Assembly: GCA_029851415.1 (NCBI GenBank)
Contig: CM056742.1
Coordinates: forward strand, 191,995,344-192,059,343
DNA from: Eretmocerus hayati
Taxonomy: Eukaryota; Arthropoda; Insecta; Hymenoptera; Aphelinidae
Direction: 5' to 3'
DNA: 64,000 nucleotides
Shown piece by piece: positions 61,501-63,886 of this stretch; position 1 is the first letter of the stretch; each line of letters starts with the position of its first letter. The translations under genes were made by a program, and so were the position numbers. The notes under the pieces are model-generated. The model had not been told where the DNA came from, did not search any database, and was given only the letters and a program-made list of their open reading frames with translations.

Positions 61501-62149
61501 TGAAATCGATGTGAGCAAGAAAGTGAGGATAGATCGCCGTTGACCCCCGTAGTTGCAGAAGAACTATCTTGATATCTATATGGATGAGCTACCTACCGTT
61601 TGAGCCCAGGGTTGTGCCATTGTACCGAGTTAAGCCAACTTTTTTATATAACCTGGAGCGTCTTTTGGTGAGTGAGGTATCGCATACAAGGAGACATTGC
61701 ATGAATATGCGTTCAGAAAATGCTTCGAGTTTGTGTCAGAGGTTGCTGGAAATTCTCTGTGAGAAAGAATAGCTTCCCAAACACCCACTTTGTGGATTCG
61801 AAGCTAGATAGAAGTACTGAAACTTGTTGTGTATCATATTTGTCATATGAAACATAAAACCGTCACTCATTATTCAATATTTATACTGCTTTTGAACCAT
61901 GAGTAATATGCAATACGTTTATTTTTCAGGTTGAATTGGTTACCAGTGGTGGAAGACGAAGATGAGGCTCCCCATGTCTATGGTTATTTATGCGATTTGA
62001 TTGAAGCCAACCATCCCGTCATATTGGGACCAAATAATGCAAATTTACCAAGGCTCGTCAAGTTTTTCGCTGAAGCTATTTATAAAGATGTTATTTCCGC
62101 TGAGAACTCGGTGATGACTAGGATTCTTATGATTGTCAGGCAAATTCAG
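2049..62149 (+). CDS. IPO5: importin-5 / karyopherin beta-3 gene, 12 coding exons visible, both ends outside the window
   Basis: The gene encodes a HEAT-repeat nuclear import receptor. The family carries ribosomal proteins, histones and other cargo through nuclear pores and releases them on binding RanGTP. Exons are 2049-2198, 11437-11663, 11823-11919, 12152-12717, 13334-13442, 13618-13917, 15868-16050, 16120-16240, 30700-31065, 43463-43716, 48095-48615 and 61930-62149. All junctions are GT-AG, reading frames match across every junction, and there is no internal stop. The joined product is 1,038 residues and collinear with the family, which is usually about 1,100 residues. The missing parts are about 30 N-terminal residues and about 28 C-terminal residues. 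I searched 1-2048 and 62150-64000 for them by eye and found neither. Identification rests on recalled family sequence, not on a database search. Confidence 0.96.
2199..2879. other. intron 1 proximal part, nothing recognised
   Basis: AT-rich intron sequence begins at the exon a donor. ORFs at 2505-2744 and on the opposite strand show no known motif and no codon signal. The repeat family described at 2880 begins at the end of this stretch. Confidence 0.5.
3845..4674 (+). mobile_element. pogo-type transposon (internally deleted) inserted in the left arm of a palindrome
   Basis: The ends CAGGAATCCCTCTGTATTCG and its near-complement ending at 4674 form inverted repeats. TA duplications lie at 3843-3844 and 4675-4676. 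ATTCGCGG words recur inside both ends, relating it to the element at 867-1633. It retains only the N-terminal part of a transposase (4190-4411). The opposite palindrome arm near 5360 is continuous at the equivalent site, which gives a filled/empty comparison and shows the palindrome is older than this insertion. Confidence 0.85.
4190..4411 (+). pseudogene. pogo transposase N-terminal helix-turn-helix fragment
   Basis: About 60 residues resemble the CENP-B/pipsqueak-type DNA-binding domain at the start of Tigger/jerky transposases. There is a lysine/serine-rich start, then [20 protein letters not shown], then an NEPTIRSIR recognition-helix-like segment. The expected start codon is GTG (position 4190) rather than ATG, and no catalytic DDE domain follows before the element ends. 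It is therefore a dead fragment. The family assignment is from motif shape only. Confidence 0.75.
5682..5979. repeat. about 280-bp insert bounded by an 18-bp direct repeat
   Basis: ATAAGGTAGATGTCC occurs at 5682-5696 and again at 5962-5976, the matching region being about 18 bp with one difference. Between them the word AAAGTCTGGC or close variants recurs. The repeat coincides with the point where the right arm of foldback family A stops matching, so it may mark an insertion or a deletion scar. No protein or known element is recognised. Confidence 0.5.
5980..7890. other. intron 1 middle part, nothing recognised
   Basis: About 1.9 kb of AT-rich sequence without a recognisable gene. Short ORFs on both strands (6928-7152, 7288-7488, 7479-7772) lack motifs. 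There are no strong inverted repeats. This looks like old, decayed intron sequence. Confidence 0.45.
7895..8800 (-). repeat. foldback family A fragments around a CpG-rich segment
   Basis: 7900-7930 shares the phrase GGCTCCAGGACGGGTTT with the family A copy at 29774-29790, and 8590-8800 matches 3270-3480 inverted. The two matches are separated by the unrelated segment 7960-8560. The copy continues at 10897 after the palindrome inserted at 8801. Orientation is opposite to copy 1. Confidence 0.6.
8110..8480. other. GC- and CpG-rich patch inside intron 1
   Basis: Against a strongly AT-rich background this stretch contains many CG dinucleotides, with runs such as GCGCGCGAGGGGAGG and CCCGCGCGGGCCCG. 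It is followed by a CT-dinucleotide run near 8482-8494. It could be a promoter-like segment, part of a retroelement LTR or inserted foreign DNA. An ORF on the minus strand (8001-8348) crosses it but has no recognised domain and is probably a by-product of GC content. Confidence 0.45.
9169..9285. repeat. 117-bp hairpin box of family B (left arm, copy 1)
   Basis: TAGCTCCTA at one end pairs with TAGGAGCTA at the other. Inside, GATAATCGACTTCTGCAGG pairs with the complement ending CGATTATC, leaving a loop of about 30 bases. The identical-length box recurs at 10409-10525, 52936-53052 and 54178-54294 and is clearly more conserved between the two elements than flanking arm sequence. Confidence 0.85.
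10409..10525. repeat. 117-bp hairpin box of family B (right arm, copy 1)
   Basis: This is the mirror copy of the 9169-9285 box in the other arm of the same palindrome. It is self-complementary along its length and of the same size. The box begins TAGCTCCTATAAAAAGTACG. Confidence 0.85.
10897..11325 (-). repeat. foldback family A, continuation of copy 2
   Basis: The reverse complement matches 2880-3265, including the words GCGCGATTT and CAACATGGTACC, and also 30000-30390. It resumes exactly where family A was split by the palindrome at 8801-10890. It ends about 110 bp before exon b. Confidence 0.7.
11437..11663 (+). CDS. IPO5: importin-5 exon b
   Basis: The exon begins at ATT (I-P-P-E-G-Q) after TTTCAAG and ends two bases into a Thr codon before GTAAGT. 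It carries the family signature [19 protein letters not shown], which in Drosophila and human is almost identical around DGNNQWP. It covers residues 51-126 of the visible protein. A false methionine start inside the exon at 11479 should be ignored, because the frame is open upstream to the acceptor. The next intron is only 159 bp. Confidence 0.96.
11823..11919 (+). CDS. IPO5: importin-5 exon c
   Basis: The first base completes the Thr codon from exon b. The peptide then runs through [17 protein letters not shown] to SNYE, ending in phase 0 before GTGAGT. The FGNQQ..YLD.IK.ML motif is diagnostic of the importin-5 third HEAT repeat. An ORF call that continues past 11919 reads into a 232-bp intron. 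Confidence 0.94.
12152..12717 (+). CDS. IPO5: importin-5 exon d (contains the acidic loop)
   Basis: This is the longest exon, starting with Val-Gln-Phe after CACAG and ending two bases into an Arg codon before GTATGT. It encodes several HEAT repeats, including the motifs QKHFADLLP and [15 protein letters not shown]. Near its end is a strongly acidic stretch beginning [14 protein letters not shown] and continuing for about ten residues. It corresponds to the acidic loop inside HEAT 8 that is typical of this receptor group and mediates Ran-linked cargo release. [12 protein letters not shown] follows, as in the family. An antisense ORF over this exon is a shadow. Confidence 0.97.
12841..12929 (+). 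repeat. 89-nt intronic hairpin, pre-miRNA-like in size
   Basis: In intron 4, GTCGAATAATAATGATTG (12841-12858) pairs with CAATCATTATTATTCAAC (12912-12929) with one mismatch. A second helix (GGTTTCTTCCTG with CAGGAAAAACC) continues inward to a loop of roughly 10-14 bases. The size and imperfect stem resemble an animal microRNA precursor, but it may equally be a tiny palindromic repeat like many others in this window. No known miRNA seed was recognised. Confidence 0.5.
13334..13442 (+). CDS. IPO5: importin-5 exon e
   Basis: The first G completes an Arg codon split with exon d. The peptide [18 protein letters not shown] continues through one HEAT repeat to LQDP. The exon ends at the Pro codon before GTAAGT. 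The family shows GL/ALMA.SA.GEGCH.QM at this place. An ORF extending from 13323 to 13703 runs through the following 175-bp intron and is not the real product. Confidence 0.95.
13618..13917 (+). CDS. IPO5: importin-5 exon f
   Basis: The exon codes for exactly 100 residues, phase 0 at both ends, starting [18 protein letters not shown] after [17 protein letters not shown] and the later [11 protein letters not shown] are near-invariant in importin-5. The exon ends with KLVLEQ before GTAAAT. The true frame is the one read from 13618. A second overlapping frame beginning near 13800 is a shadow. A 1.95-kb intron with a palindrome follows. Confidence 0.97.
13918..14770. other. intron 6, 5' part, nothing recognised
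   Basis: Sequence after the exon f donor. Small ORFs continue from the exon frame for a few codons only. No repeats with partners elsewhere in the window were noticed. Confidence 0.45.
14771..15748. mobile_element. 0.98-kb palindromic foldback element in intron 6
   Basis: CACGGTGGTCCTGAACCA at 14771 mirrors TGGTTCAGGACCACCGTG ending at 15748. The arms remain complementary inward past TGGGATCACAACCTA (about 14857 against 15656) and the ACTCGTATTT regions to a centre near 15260. No clear TA duplication is seen at the tips. The arms are about 90 percent alike by eye. No ORF is conserved. Confidence 0.82.
15868..16050 (+). CDS. IPO5: importin-5 exon g
   Basis: The exon encodes 61 residues in phase 0, from [11 protein letters not shown] to GLAVGPEK. 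It contains [18 protein letters not shown], one of the most conserved segments of the family. The acceptor is TTCCAG and the donor GTAAGT. The exon lies just 3' of the 14771-15748 palindrome, and the short 69-bp intron after it contrasts with the giant introns nearby. Confidence 0.95.
16120..16240 (+). CDS. IPO5: importin-5 exon h
   Basis: The exon encodes [15 protein letters not shown] followed by [18 protein letters not shown], then CKIL and the first base of a Gly codon. The DDPQ.SY.ISAWAR.CKILGKEF motif is continuous across the next junction to 30700. The donor is GTATGT at 16241. A 14.5-kb intron, the largest complete intron here, separates it from exon i. Confidence 0.95.
16241..16545. 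other. start of intron 8, nothing recognised
   Basis: AT-rich sequence following exon h. Nothing supports a gene here. Confidence 0.4.
16546..17470. repeat. loose inverted repeat around 17008
   Basis: 16546-16660 and the reverse complement of 17374-17470 share the phrases AAAAATTGTACA, a GTAGAGCACAA-like word and AATGCAT, with moderate divergence. The loop is about 700 bp. It includes 17138-17335, which recurs as a direct copy at 27887-28085. An ORF at 16505-16894 on the minus strand lies across the left arm and has no known motif. Confidence 0.55.
17138..17335 (+). repeat. dispersed repeat C, copy 1
   Basis: It matches 27887-28085 in the same orientation, sharing GAGACGTTTATCCTCACA and the context GAGGCACATT. 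Further matches are ATTTGCGACCACC and TTGCCGCGAGA. Identity is roughly 80 percent by eye. The function and class are unknown. Confidence 0.6.
17905..18157. repeat. left arm of inverted repeat D flanking the large pogo element
   Basis: Its reverse complement matches 23281-23500, including TGACCTTTGAGGGTCA-like and GTCACATTTTCAG words. The large pogo element sits directly between the arms, so it apparently inserted close to the centre of an older palindrome. Confidence 0.6.
18160..23265 (-). mobile_element. about 5.1-kb pogo/Tigger-type DNA transposon, decayed autonomous copy
   Basis: The ends share GAGCCAGTAGTGGAACAA as inverted repeats, at about 18168-18185 and about 23233-23250, each preceded outward by GGTAAA. 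TA lies at 18158-18159 and 23266-23267. The exact right tip is uncertain by about 7 bp because AAGG is partly duplicated there. Subterminal variants of AGTGGAAC recur at 18353-18420. The interior codes for a transposase on the minus strand (22343 to about 19300) with several lesions. Confidence 0.82.
19300..22343 (-). pseudogene. pogo-family transposase pseudogene (HTH, DDE_1, basic coiled-coil tail)
   Basis: Read from 22343 leftward. An N-terminal basic segment is followed by a CENP-B/pipsqueak-like helix-turn-helix ([20 protein letters not shown], then [10 protein letters not shown]) and a CENP-B second-domain region ([19 protein letters not shown]). The DDE_1 catalytic core contains [10 protein letters not shown] near 21720, YLDGHSSHF near 21365 and PLDVSFFA near 21250, giving the expected three acidic residues. 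Downstream come an acidic region (20661-20335), a possible small exon near 19860-19745 and a Lys/Glu-rich coiled coil (19546-19358). Breaks seen are a frameshift near 21850, a TAA near 21782, and a frameshift plus TAG near 21270. GT-AG-like junctions near 20795 suggest the gene had introns. It cannot make a full protein as it stands. Confidence 0.85.
23268..24300. repeat. right arm of inverted repeat D followed by diverged tandem units
   Basis: 23281-23500 mirrors 17905-18157. Related units then follow in the same direction at about 23590-23760 and about 23970-24200. Each starts with a CTGATCCAGACTATTG-like phrase and runs through a GACCTT/GGTCAT segment. The period is roughly 270-380 bp and the copies are diverged. 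No coding content was recognised. Confidence 0.5.
24301..24930. other. intron 8 segment, nothing recognised
   Basis: AT-rich sequence with a minus-strand ORF (24369-24674) that has no known motif. A short mirrored phrase around TATACACCTC occurs at 24770 and 24880. Confidence 0.4.
24945..25740 (+). repeat. foldback family A, copy 3
   Basis: It matches copy 1 in the same orientation: 24962-25030 with 3278-3345, and 25385-25440 with 3780-3835. It then continues to the central ATTCAATTAT segment. Unlike copy 1 it has no pogo insertion. At the equivalent place it carries a short GTACTGGACGTACC/GTGGACGTACCC duplication. It ends at the family centre near 25730 with no right arm. Confidence 0.7.
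25741..26009. other. spacer between repeats, nothing recognised
   Basis: There is a short AATAATAATA run at about 25762. An ORF on the minus strand (25756-26046) ends in the terminal repeat of the next element and has no motif. Confidence 0.35.
26010..26967. mobile_element. 0.96-kb terminal-inverted-repeat element with TA duplication
   Basis: TGAGGATATCTCTGAAACTT at 26010 is mirrored at 26948-26967, and both ends abut TATA. The interior is not palindromic, unlike the foldbacks. The TGAG tip and TA target resemble family B at 8801. Overlapping ORFs on both strands inside (26162-26561) have no recognised domain. Confidence 0.7.
26968..27260. other. spacer with CCCGGGCATTCTAT-like short repeats
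   Basis: Phrases GAATCTATAGAACGCCCG, GGCATTCTATATAATGCC and TAGAATGCCCGAGG lie close together at 27110-27253. They form small inverted and direct words. No gene is seen. Confidence 0.4.
27280..28310. repeat. cluster of three related units containing a foldback and repeat C copy 2
   Basis: ATCGCTGATTGATTCAAAAT and the following GTCAGTTGGAATC phrase occur near 27288, 27820 (variant) and 28105. The phrase AAGCCACCATCGAAAG occurs near 27800, 28080 and 28203. The first unit is split by the palindrome 27391-27798, and repeat C copy 2 lies at 27887-28085. The third unit shows the uninterrupted arrangement. Confidence 0.65.
27391..27798. mobile_element. 408-bp palindromic foldback element with an identifiable empty site
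   Basis: AGAGTGCTCTCTACC at 27391 mirrors GGTAGAGAGCACTCT ending at 27798. The arms are complementary to a loop of about 30 bases at 27580-27610. The flanks join as in the uninterrupted copy at about 28190-28210 (CAATCGCCCTTTTAAGCC), which serves as an empty-site reference. The element is non-coding. Confidence 0.82.
28311..29594. other. intron 8 segment, nothing recognised
   Basis: AT-rich. A short inverted phrase TATTCTCCAACGTAT / ATACGTTGGAAAATATT occurs at about 28393 and 28462. An A homopolymer lies at 29390-29398. No gene is supported. Confidence 0.4.
29595..30390 (-). repeat. foldback family A, copy 4 (single arm)
   Basis: The reverse complement matches 2880-3640, including TCCTGGAGCC, GCTCGTTTGTAC-like and CGCGATTT phrases. 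It contains the unsplit target sequence TATGTATATAGAA at 29977-29989, which shows what the site at 8795 looked like before family B inserted. The short ORFs at 29556-29883 lie within the repeat. Confidence 0.7.
30700..31065 (+). CDS. IPO5: importin-5 exon i
   Basis: The exon completes the Gly codon and reads [18 protein letters not shown]. The conserved blocks [27 protein letters not shown] and [18 protein letters not shown] follow. The exon ends with CAKIK and the first base of a Gly codon before GTAAGA. The peptide corresponds to the central HEAT repeats. The true exon begins upstream of the first ATG at 30732. Confidence 0.96.
31066..31582. other. start of intron 9, nothing firm
   Basis: Following exon i. 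A segment at about 31080-31160 with several CG-containing words and a T-run (31151-31157) has a vague SINE-like look, but I could not fit tRNA boxes. Confidence 0.35.
31583..31850 (+). repeat. inverted repeat E, left copy
   Basis: Its reverse complement matches 35655-35910 at about 70-75 percent by eye. It shares TTGCCCTCGAAGTA, CCAAATTGGGCCAAA and TTTGGCCAACCACG. The two copies enclose the 32419-34420 foldback and lie about 3.8 kb apart. The class is unknown. Confidence 0.6.
31851..32415. other. spacer, partly CpG-rich
   Basis: 31960-32080 is relatively rich in CG dinucleotides (GCGCGAGGCTCC and similar) in an otherwise AT-rich intron. No ORF or RNA gene is recognised. Confidence 0.35.
33823..34343. 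mobile_element. 521-bp inverted-repeat insertion inside the right arm, possibly Penelope-like
   Basis: It is bounded by a 13-bp near-duplication, GATCTAGTTTTAT (33810-33822) and GATCTGGTTTTAT (34344-34356). TACGAGTTGAATATTTGGTC near 33824 mirrors 34292-34311 around a centre near 34066. The uninterrupted left arm of the host element shows the empty arrangement near 32500. Both halves contain a hammerhead-like core next to GACGAAACGTTGCAATAAAA, a phrase resembling the ends of Penelope-like retroelements. No reverse transcriptase is present. Confidence 0.65.
34178..34210 (+). ncRNA. hammerhead-ribozyme-like core (right half)
   Basis: CTGATGA at 34178-34184 is followed by GGTCCAC, a loop AAAACCTA, GTAGAC and then GAAAC at 34206-34210. 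This matches the conserved order CUGANGA, stem II, GAAA. The mirrored copy at 33915-33947 on the minus strand has a perfect stem II (GTCCAC/GTGGAC) but TTGATGA instead of CTGATGA. Stem I and stem III partners are not obvious, so activity is uncertain. Confidence 0.4.
34424..35654. other. intron 9 segment, nothing recognised
   Basis: AT-rich with repeated loose phrases such as GGTTGAGGCGGAGTTTTGATA and later GGTTGAAGCGAAATTC variants at about 34455, 34780 and 35100. These may be degenerate tandem copies of about 320 bp. A G-run lies at 34974-34983. No gene. Confidence 0.4.
35655..35910 (-). repeat. inverted repeat E, right copy
   Basis: The partner of 31583-31850 in opposite orientation. Two overlapping ORFs here (35687-35928) are in different frames and are not conserved in the partner copy. 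Confidence 0.6.
35911..36669. other. intron 9 segment with a small hairpin
   Basis: No gene. GTTGCAGGAATGTT at about 36595 is mirrored by AACATTCCTGCAT at about 36640, a small stem. A G-rich run lies at 36453-36470. Confidence 0.4.
38060..39099. mobile_element. 1.04-kb terminal-inverted-repeat element with TA duplication
   Basis: AGGTACCGTCAACAGGGGTA at the left tip mirrors the right tip (about 39069-39099) over about 30 bp with a few differences. TA lies at 38058-38059 and 39100-39101. The word TAACTTTGGAACA, direct or inverted, recurs at the ends and internally near 38474, 38868 and 38895. There is no transposase. Related words also occur at 42370-43010. Confidence 0.75.
39100..40584. other. 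right part of the loop of the 36671-41180 inverted repeat
   Basis: No gene recognised. An ORF on the minus strand (39522-39812) and one on plus (40178-40432) have no motif. The left part of the loop (37266-38057) is likewise empty except for a CCCAACTTGC direct repeat near 37590-37620. Confidence 0.4.
41727..41985. repeat. small inverted repeat, 26-bp arms
   Basis: ATCAAATCATTGAGTTAGCG near 41728 is mirrored by CGCTAACTCAATGATTTGAT near 41965. Between them CAATCTTGAGTT, GCATCATA and GTGATGC words suggest a diverged longer palindrome around 41855. Confidence 0.6.
42370..43020. repeat. diverged relative of the TAACTTTGGAACA element
   Basis: The words GGGTAACTTTGGTACAC (about 42376), CCAAAATTACCCC (about 42550), GGGTACTTTGGTTACAC (about 42585) and GTACCAAAGTTG (about 42868) echo the element at 38060-39099. 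Clear termini were not found. An ORF at 42531-42824 overlaps these words and is unlikely to be a gene. Confidence 0.45.
43463..43716 (+). CDS. IPO5: importin-5 exon j
   Basis: The exon completes the Gly codon and reads [19 protein letters not shown], then [12 protein letters not shown] and [13 protein letters not shown]. It ends with EDYDD before GTGCGT, leaving phase 0. The residue block KRKDEDYDD joins [13 protein letters not shown] in the next exon, matching the family's acidic EDYDE.VEE. A longer ORF from 43474 to 43920 reads through into the intron. The real boundary is at 43716. Confidence 0.95.
43949..45780. mobile_element. 1.83-kb foldback element with TA duplication and an internal tandem motif
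   Basis: GTCCGCTCGCTATAAT at 43949 mirrors ATTATAGCGAGCGGAC ending at 45780. TA is at 43947-43948 and 45781-45782. Arms of about 320 bp (to 44270 and from 45475) are complementary at roughly 80 percent. The interior is not palindromic but repeats GTCAGGTCCATGTACT or close variants at about 44483, 44870, 45025 and 45215, with a weaker one near 44643. No intact ORF. Confidence 0.8.
45783..46164. repeat. spacer with a TAA/TGA microsatellite
   Basis: A run of AATAAT triplets with TGA variants lies at 45959-46000. Around it is unremarkable sequence with CATGCAT words near 45803 and 45896. Confidence 0.6.
46167..46825. mobile_element. 0.66-kb palindromic foldback element with TA duplication
   Basis: AGTGATCTTGGCACCGAAAT at 46167 mirrors the end at 46825, with TA on both sides (46165-46166, 46826-46827). 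Arms run to a short loop near 46490-46505. TTACTTAACAC and TTACTCAACAC flank the insertion at 46151-46161 and 46829-46839, possibly a longer duplication. Mirrored ORFs in the two arms carry the same message and are not taken as genes. Confidence 0.82.
47068..47475. mobile_element. about 0.41-kb palindromic foldback element
   Basis: GATTGGTCCATG near 47072 mirrors CGACCAAT near 47472. The inner arms share CGGAAAAACAAGTTTC, CGAGCGGTCACCAATC-like and AAACGATGCT phrases around a centre near 47272. The arms are about 80 percent alike, so it is older than the larger palindromes. The borders are approximate. Confidence 0.7.
47476..48094. other. end of intron 10, nothing recognised
   Basis: AT-rich sequence leading to the exon k acceptor (TTCCAG at 48089-48094). 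No repeats with partners noticed. Confidence 0.45.
48095..48615 (+). CDS. IPO5: importin-5 exon k
   Basis: The exon encodes about 174 residues starting [19 protein letters not shown] and includes [32 protein letters not shown] and [18 protein letters not shown]. All are conserved in the C-terminal HEAT arch that grips cargo. It ends at His-Trp with two bases of the Trp codon before GTGAGT. The 13.3-kb intron that follows holds the nested palindromes at 48980-58420. Confidence 0.96.
50363..50427. repeat. 65-bp near-perfect palindrome with virtually no loop
   Basis: CGAATCTTAACTTGATCTTG is followed within 12 bases by its exact complement. The tip is GGAGGAC-T-GTCCTCC centred at 50395. Only one or two mismatches occur in the outer bases. 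Confidence 0.9.
51116..52114. mobile_element. 1.0-kb palindromic foldback element with TA duplication
   Basis: GACTAGGCGAAATCACCGCC at 51116 mirrors the end at 52114. TA is at 51114-51115 and 52115-52116. Arms of about 440 bp are more than 95 percent complementary by eye. The loop around 51560-51640 is GC-rich. The flanks outside carry a roughly 50-bp direct repeat (GGTCATTATACT-type, 51050-51104 and 52146-52199), suggesting insertion into an existing tandem repeat. No ORF. Confidence 0.87.
52117..52578. other. spacer with a GA-rich microsatellite
   Basis: GAGAGAGGGAGAGAGAGAGAG lies at about 52350-52370. The surrounding sequence is moderately GC-rich (52300-52460). No gene is recognised. Confidence 0.4.
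52936..53052. repeat. 117-bp hairpin box of family B (left arm, copy 2)
   Basis: It has the same length and same self-complementary layout as 9169-9285, with only a few substitutions (for example GGCCTCTGCAGG for GACTTCTGCAGG). Confidence 0.85.
54178..54294. repeat. 117-bp hairpin box of family B (right arm, copy 2)
   Basis: The mirror of 52936-53052, beginning TAGCTCCTATAAAAAGTACG exactly as at 10409. The four copies in the window are all 117 bp. Confidence 0.85.
55511..56237 (+). mobile_element. 5'-truncated non-LTR retrotransposon (LINE) tail with poly-A
   Basis: It holds the last part of a LINE reverse-transcriptase ORF (55536-55784), a 3' untranslated region of about 430 bp and a run of 25 A at 56213-56237. 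A GA microsatellite lies on each side (about 55485-55510 and 56238-56254). The 5' truncation and A tail are typical of target-primed reverse transcription. It sits in the loop of the 54893-57880 inverted repeat. Confidence 0.78.
55512..55784 (+). pseudogene. C-terminal end of a LINE ORF2 protein (zinc-knuckle tail)
   Basis: The frame ending at TGA 55782-55784 reads [18 protein letters not shown], then AEHALFKC, and continues to EAGESQ. The CX2CX8HX4C zinc knuckle followed by a Trp/Leu-rich tail matches the end of R1/Jockey-like reverse transcriptases. The polymerase and endonuclease domains are absent. The upstream sequence is a GA microsatellite rather than coding sequence, so this is a dead truncated copy. 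Confidence 0.78.
56255..56700. other. spacer, nothing recognised
   Basis: Overlapping ORFs on both strands (56382-56698) without motif. It ends at a C homopolymer that starts the next palindrome. Confidence 0.4.
56701..57467. mobile_element. 0.77-kb palindromic foldback element, innermost level of nesting
   Basis: CCCCCCCCCTCATT near 56701 mirrors AATGAGGGGGGGGG ending near 57467. Arms with CTAGGCGAGTATGAGG, TAAACTCTTGG-type and CCACTTTCCTCC phrases run to a centre near 57084. Arms are about 93 percent complementary by eye. No TA duplication is visible because the ends are homopolymers. Confidence 0.83.
57467..57627. repeat. 161-bp palindrome abutting the previous foldback
   Basis: ACTATACCACAATTATAGAC mirrors GTCTATAGTTATGGTATAGT with few differences. 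The inner parts GCGTGGTGTGC/GCACACCACGC extend the stem. It begins where the 56701-57467 element ends. Confidence 0.8.
58421..60449. other. intron 11 segment, nothing recognised
   Basis: Two kilobases of AT-rich sequence with only short motif-free ORFs (59252-59440 and 59345-59527 on opposite strands). No inverted or direct repeats with partners in the window were noticed. Confidence 0.45.
60450..60513 (+). repeat. direct repeat F, copy 1
   Basis: A 64-bp stretch from GACAAACT to CAGTGTGTC recurs at 61358-61421 with about five differences. It contains GTGCGGAAAAGTTACTTTCT followed by CGCAC, so its centre can form a short GTGCG/CGCAC stem. Confidence 0.75.
60694..60768 (-). ncRNA. tRNA-like sequence (Lys-type), probably a SINE head or tRNA pseudogene
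   Basis: On the minus strand GGTTGCAGTAGCTCAGTCAA provides a box A (TAGCTCAG) and AGTTCGTGTTCC provides a box B-like segment. GGTTGC pairs with GCGGCC at the 3' side, and the anticodon loop reads CTTTTGA. A TTTTT run follows shortly after the 3' end, like a polymerase III stop. The D-arm is short and the anticodon stem poor, so it is unlikely to be a working tRNA. Confidence 0.55.
61358..61421 (+). repeat. direct repeat F, copy 2
   Basis: This copy matches 60450-60513 in the same orientation. Next to it, further GTGCGG/CCGCAC words (61432-61470) and the palindrome GTGCGTAAAGC/GCTTTACGCAC at about 61282-61306 form a small cluster of similar stems. Confidence 0.75.
61930..62149 (+). CDS. IPO5: importin-5 exon l (last visible)
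   Basis: The first G completes Trp. The peptide [18 protein letters not shown] is followed by [18 protein letters not shown] and ends MIVRQIQ before GTAATC. In the family about 28 more residues follow VRQ.Q, ending in a QLSPEQQ-like helix. I see no exon encoding such a tail in 62150-64000, so the stop codon and 3' UTR are probably beyond the window. The final intron is at least 1.85 kb. Confidence 0.95.
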
Positions 62150-63884
62150 GTAATCAATATTCCGCTATCTGATACTCACAACCTATCCATGTAATTTAAC
62201 AAAAATCTTACCGCAGTAAGTGTCGTTAATTCGTCAAATATTACTCTTTCTCTCAAGAAGCCAAAATGAGTTCTAATTCACACGTTGATGAGTCGTTAAG
62301 AAGGTCCAGACTCTGGAAAAGACAGGAATTACAGGGAATTCGCAAGATCCCACCAAAAACTCTAAAATATCATGCCACTTTTCGTCTTCAAAAAATAATG
62401 CGATTTCTACCAAGTTCATTAGTTAGAATCAATTACATTTTGTTATCGCGAAGAAAAAAGTACGATCCGTACGCAGATACACACACCACGGAGCTCATGT
62501 ATTTTTCACCTCTCTCACCTAAGAATACCGTGTTCAGAAGTAATTTTAGGGTTCTCGTTGTGAAAAAATGCATCTGCACCTCCTTTCCAAGTTTATTCCG
62601 CATCGAAGGATATTAGTGAACGGAATGTGATTTTTTATCCCTGTCTCCTTCTTCGGTCATGGTCGATTACGATGTAAACAATTCTCACTGATGGAATGTA
62701 TCGCTGGACCCCTTCAGGTTAGATTTTTATTCAAAACTTCTGATCGGTGGATTGCAAGTTAGTGCATATTGTACTACAAAACATCAAAATCTCATGTTAA
62801 TCGTCTGCAGATGGTATTCTTATGATCATTAAATTCGAGGTTTGCCATTCAGTAATTTTGACAGAAAATTTTGGAACCAGTCTAAAACCTACGAATACTC
62901 TTGGGAATTTGATCAGATAAAGATTTGGATGTTTGTTTACCCTTTCTGCACGCGCGAAGTTGATAACACTGATTTATCAATTGACACGTGCTTCCACCTT
63001 TATCTATTTTACCCTCGAGCTTATTGTTTTCCGTGTGAAAAATCAGAACTAACTTTCGAATTGCACTTTCGGAACAAACGACTTGCGAGATAATCTACTT
63101 CGGATTCAGGAACCACAAAACAGACTTCAACTCTGAACGAAATACGATCTCGGATATCACCGTGATCAGGCGTACAGAATCTCACCTCAGCCCAGAATGA
63201 TATACAGAAAATCATTCTCAAATCTCGCAAAATACCTCTCCGTATTTCACTCGCCGTGTAAACACGAAGCCGTACTTCAGCTTAGTGCGTAACATCCTTT
63301 CATATCCTGCTCAATCCACGTGAAGGCCGGAAACGATATTTACTCAAGCATGAAATGCTCTCGTTGGATCCATTCACCGCGCACCTAGTGGAACTCAAAA
63401 TCGAATTTCAGTCAAACGCACAAACGTTTTTCAACTTTGGCCGTGCACTCAGCGAACCCCCTAATCAAACTTTATTACTAGATATAGCGCTTTCTAACCC
63501 GTTACGCGATAACCATCCAATCCTCTTTCGTATTCCACGCATCAATCGCAAACATGACCTTCCATAGAAAATGATAACCATTTCCCATGTTTCAACCATG
63601 AGTAATTCCACGCGGAACAGACCCACGAAAGAGATTAATATATCAAGAAAGAGGTTTATTTTACCCCCATTCATCCTTTCAAATTACCTCCAGCAACATA
63701 ATTTGGGTTTTTTTTTTTCAACAAAATTAGTATTCCTCAAACCGCTTCAGAGACACGGAGATGCGGTTCGCGGCTTTTGAAAGGTCTTGAAGAAAACCTA
63801 TCAAAATTGGTCTTGCAAAATTGATTGTAGGTTATGGGTATGGGTTGTTTAGCGGGGAAAAAATGAAAGATACGAGAATATAAG
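62150..63884. other. last visible intron, nothing recognised
   Basis: I looked here for the expected terminal exon (about 28 codons ending the HEAT array) and did not find one. The ORFs at 62266-62616 and 63355-63567 have no recognised motif and no splice-consistent link to exon l. Confidence 0.5.
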
Positions 63885-63886
63885 TA

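Noticed and set aside
62266..62616. 116-residue ORF as a possible terminal exon of importin-5
   Set aside because: The sequence does not resemble the family's short C-terminal tail, and there is no acceptor joining it in frame to exon l.
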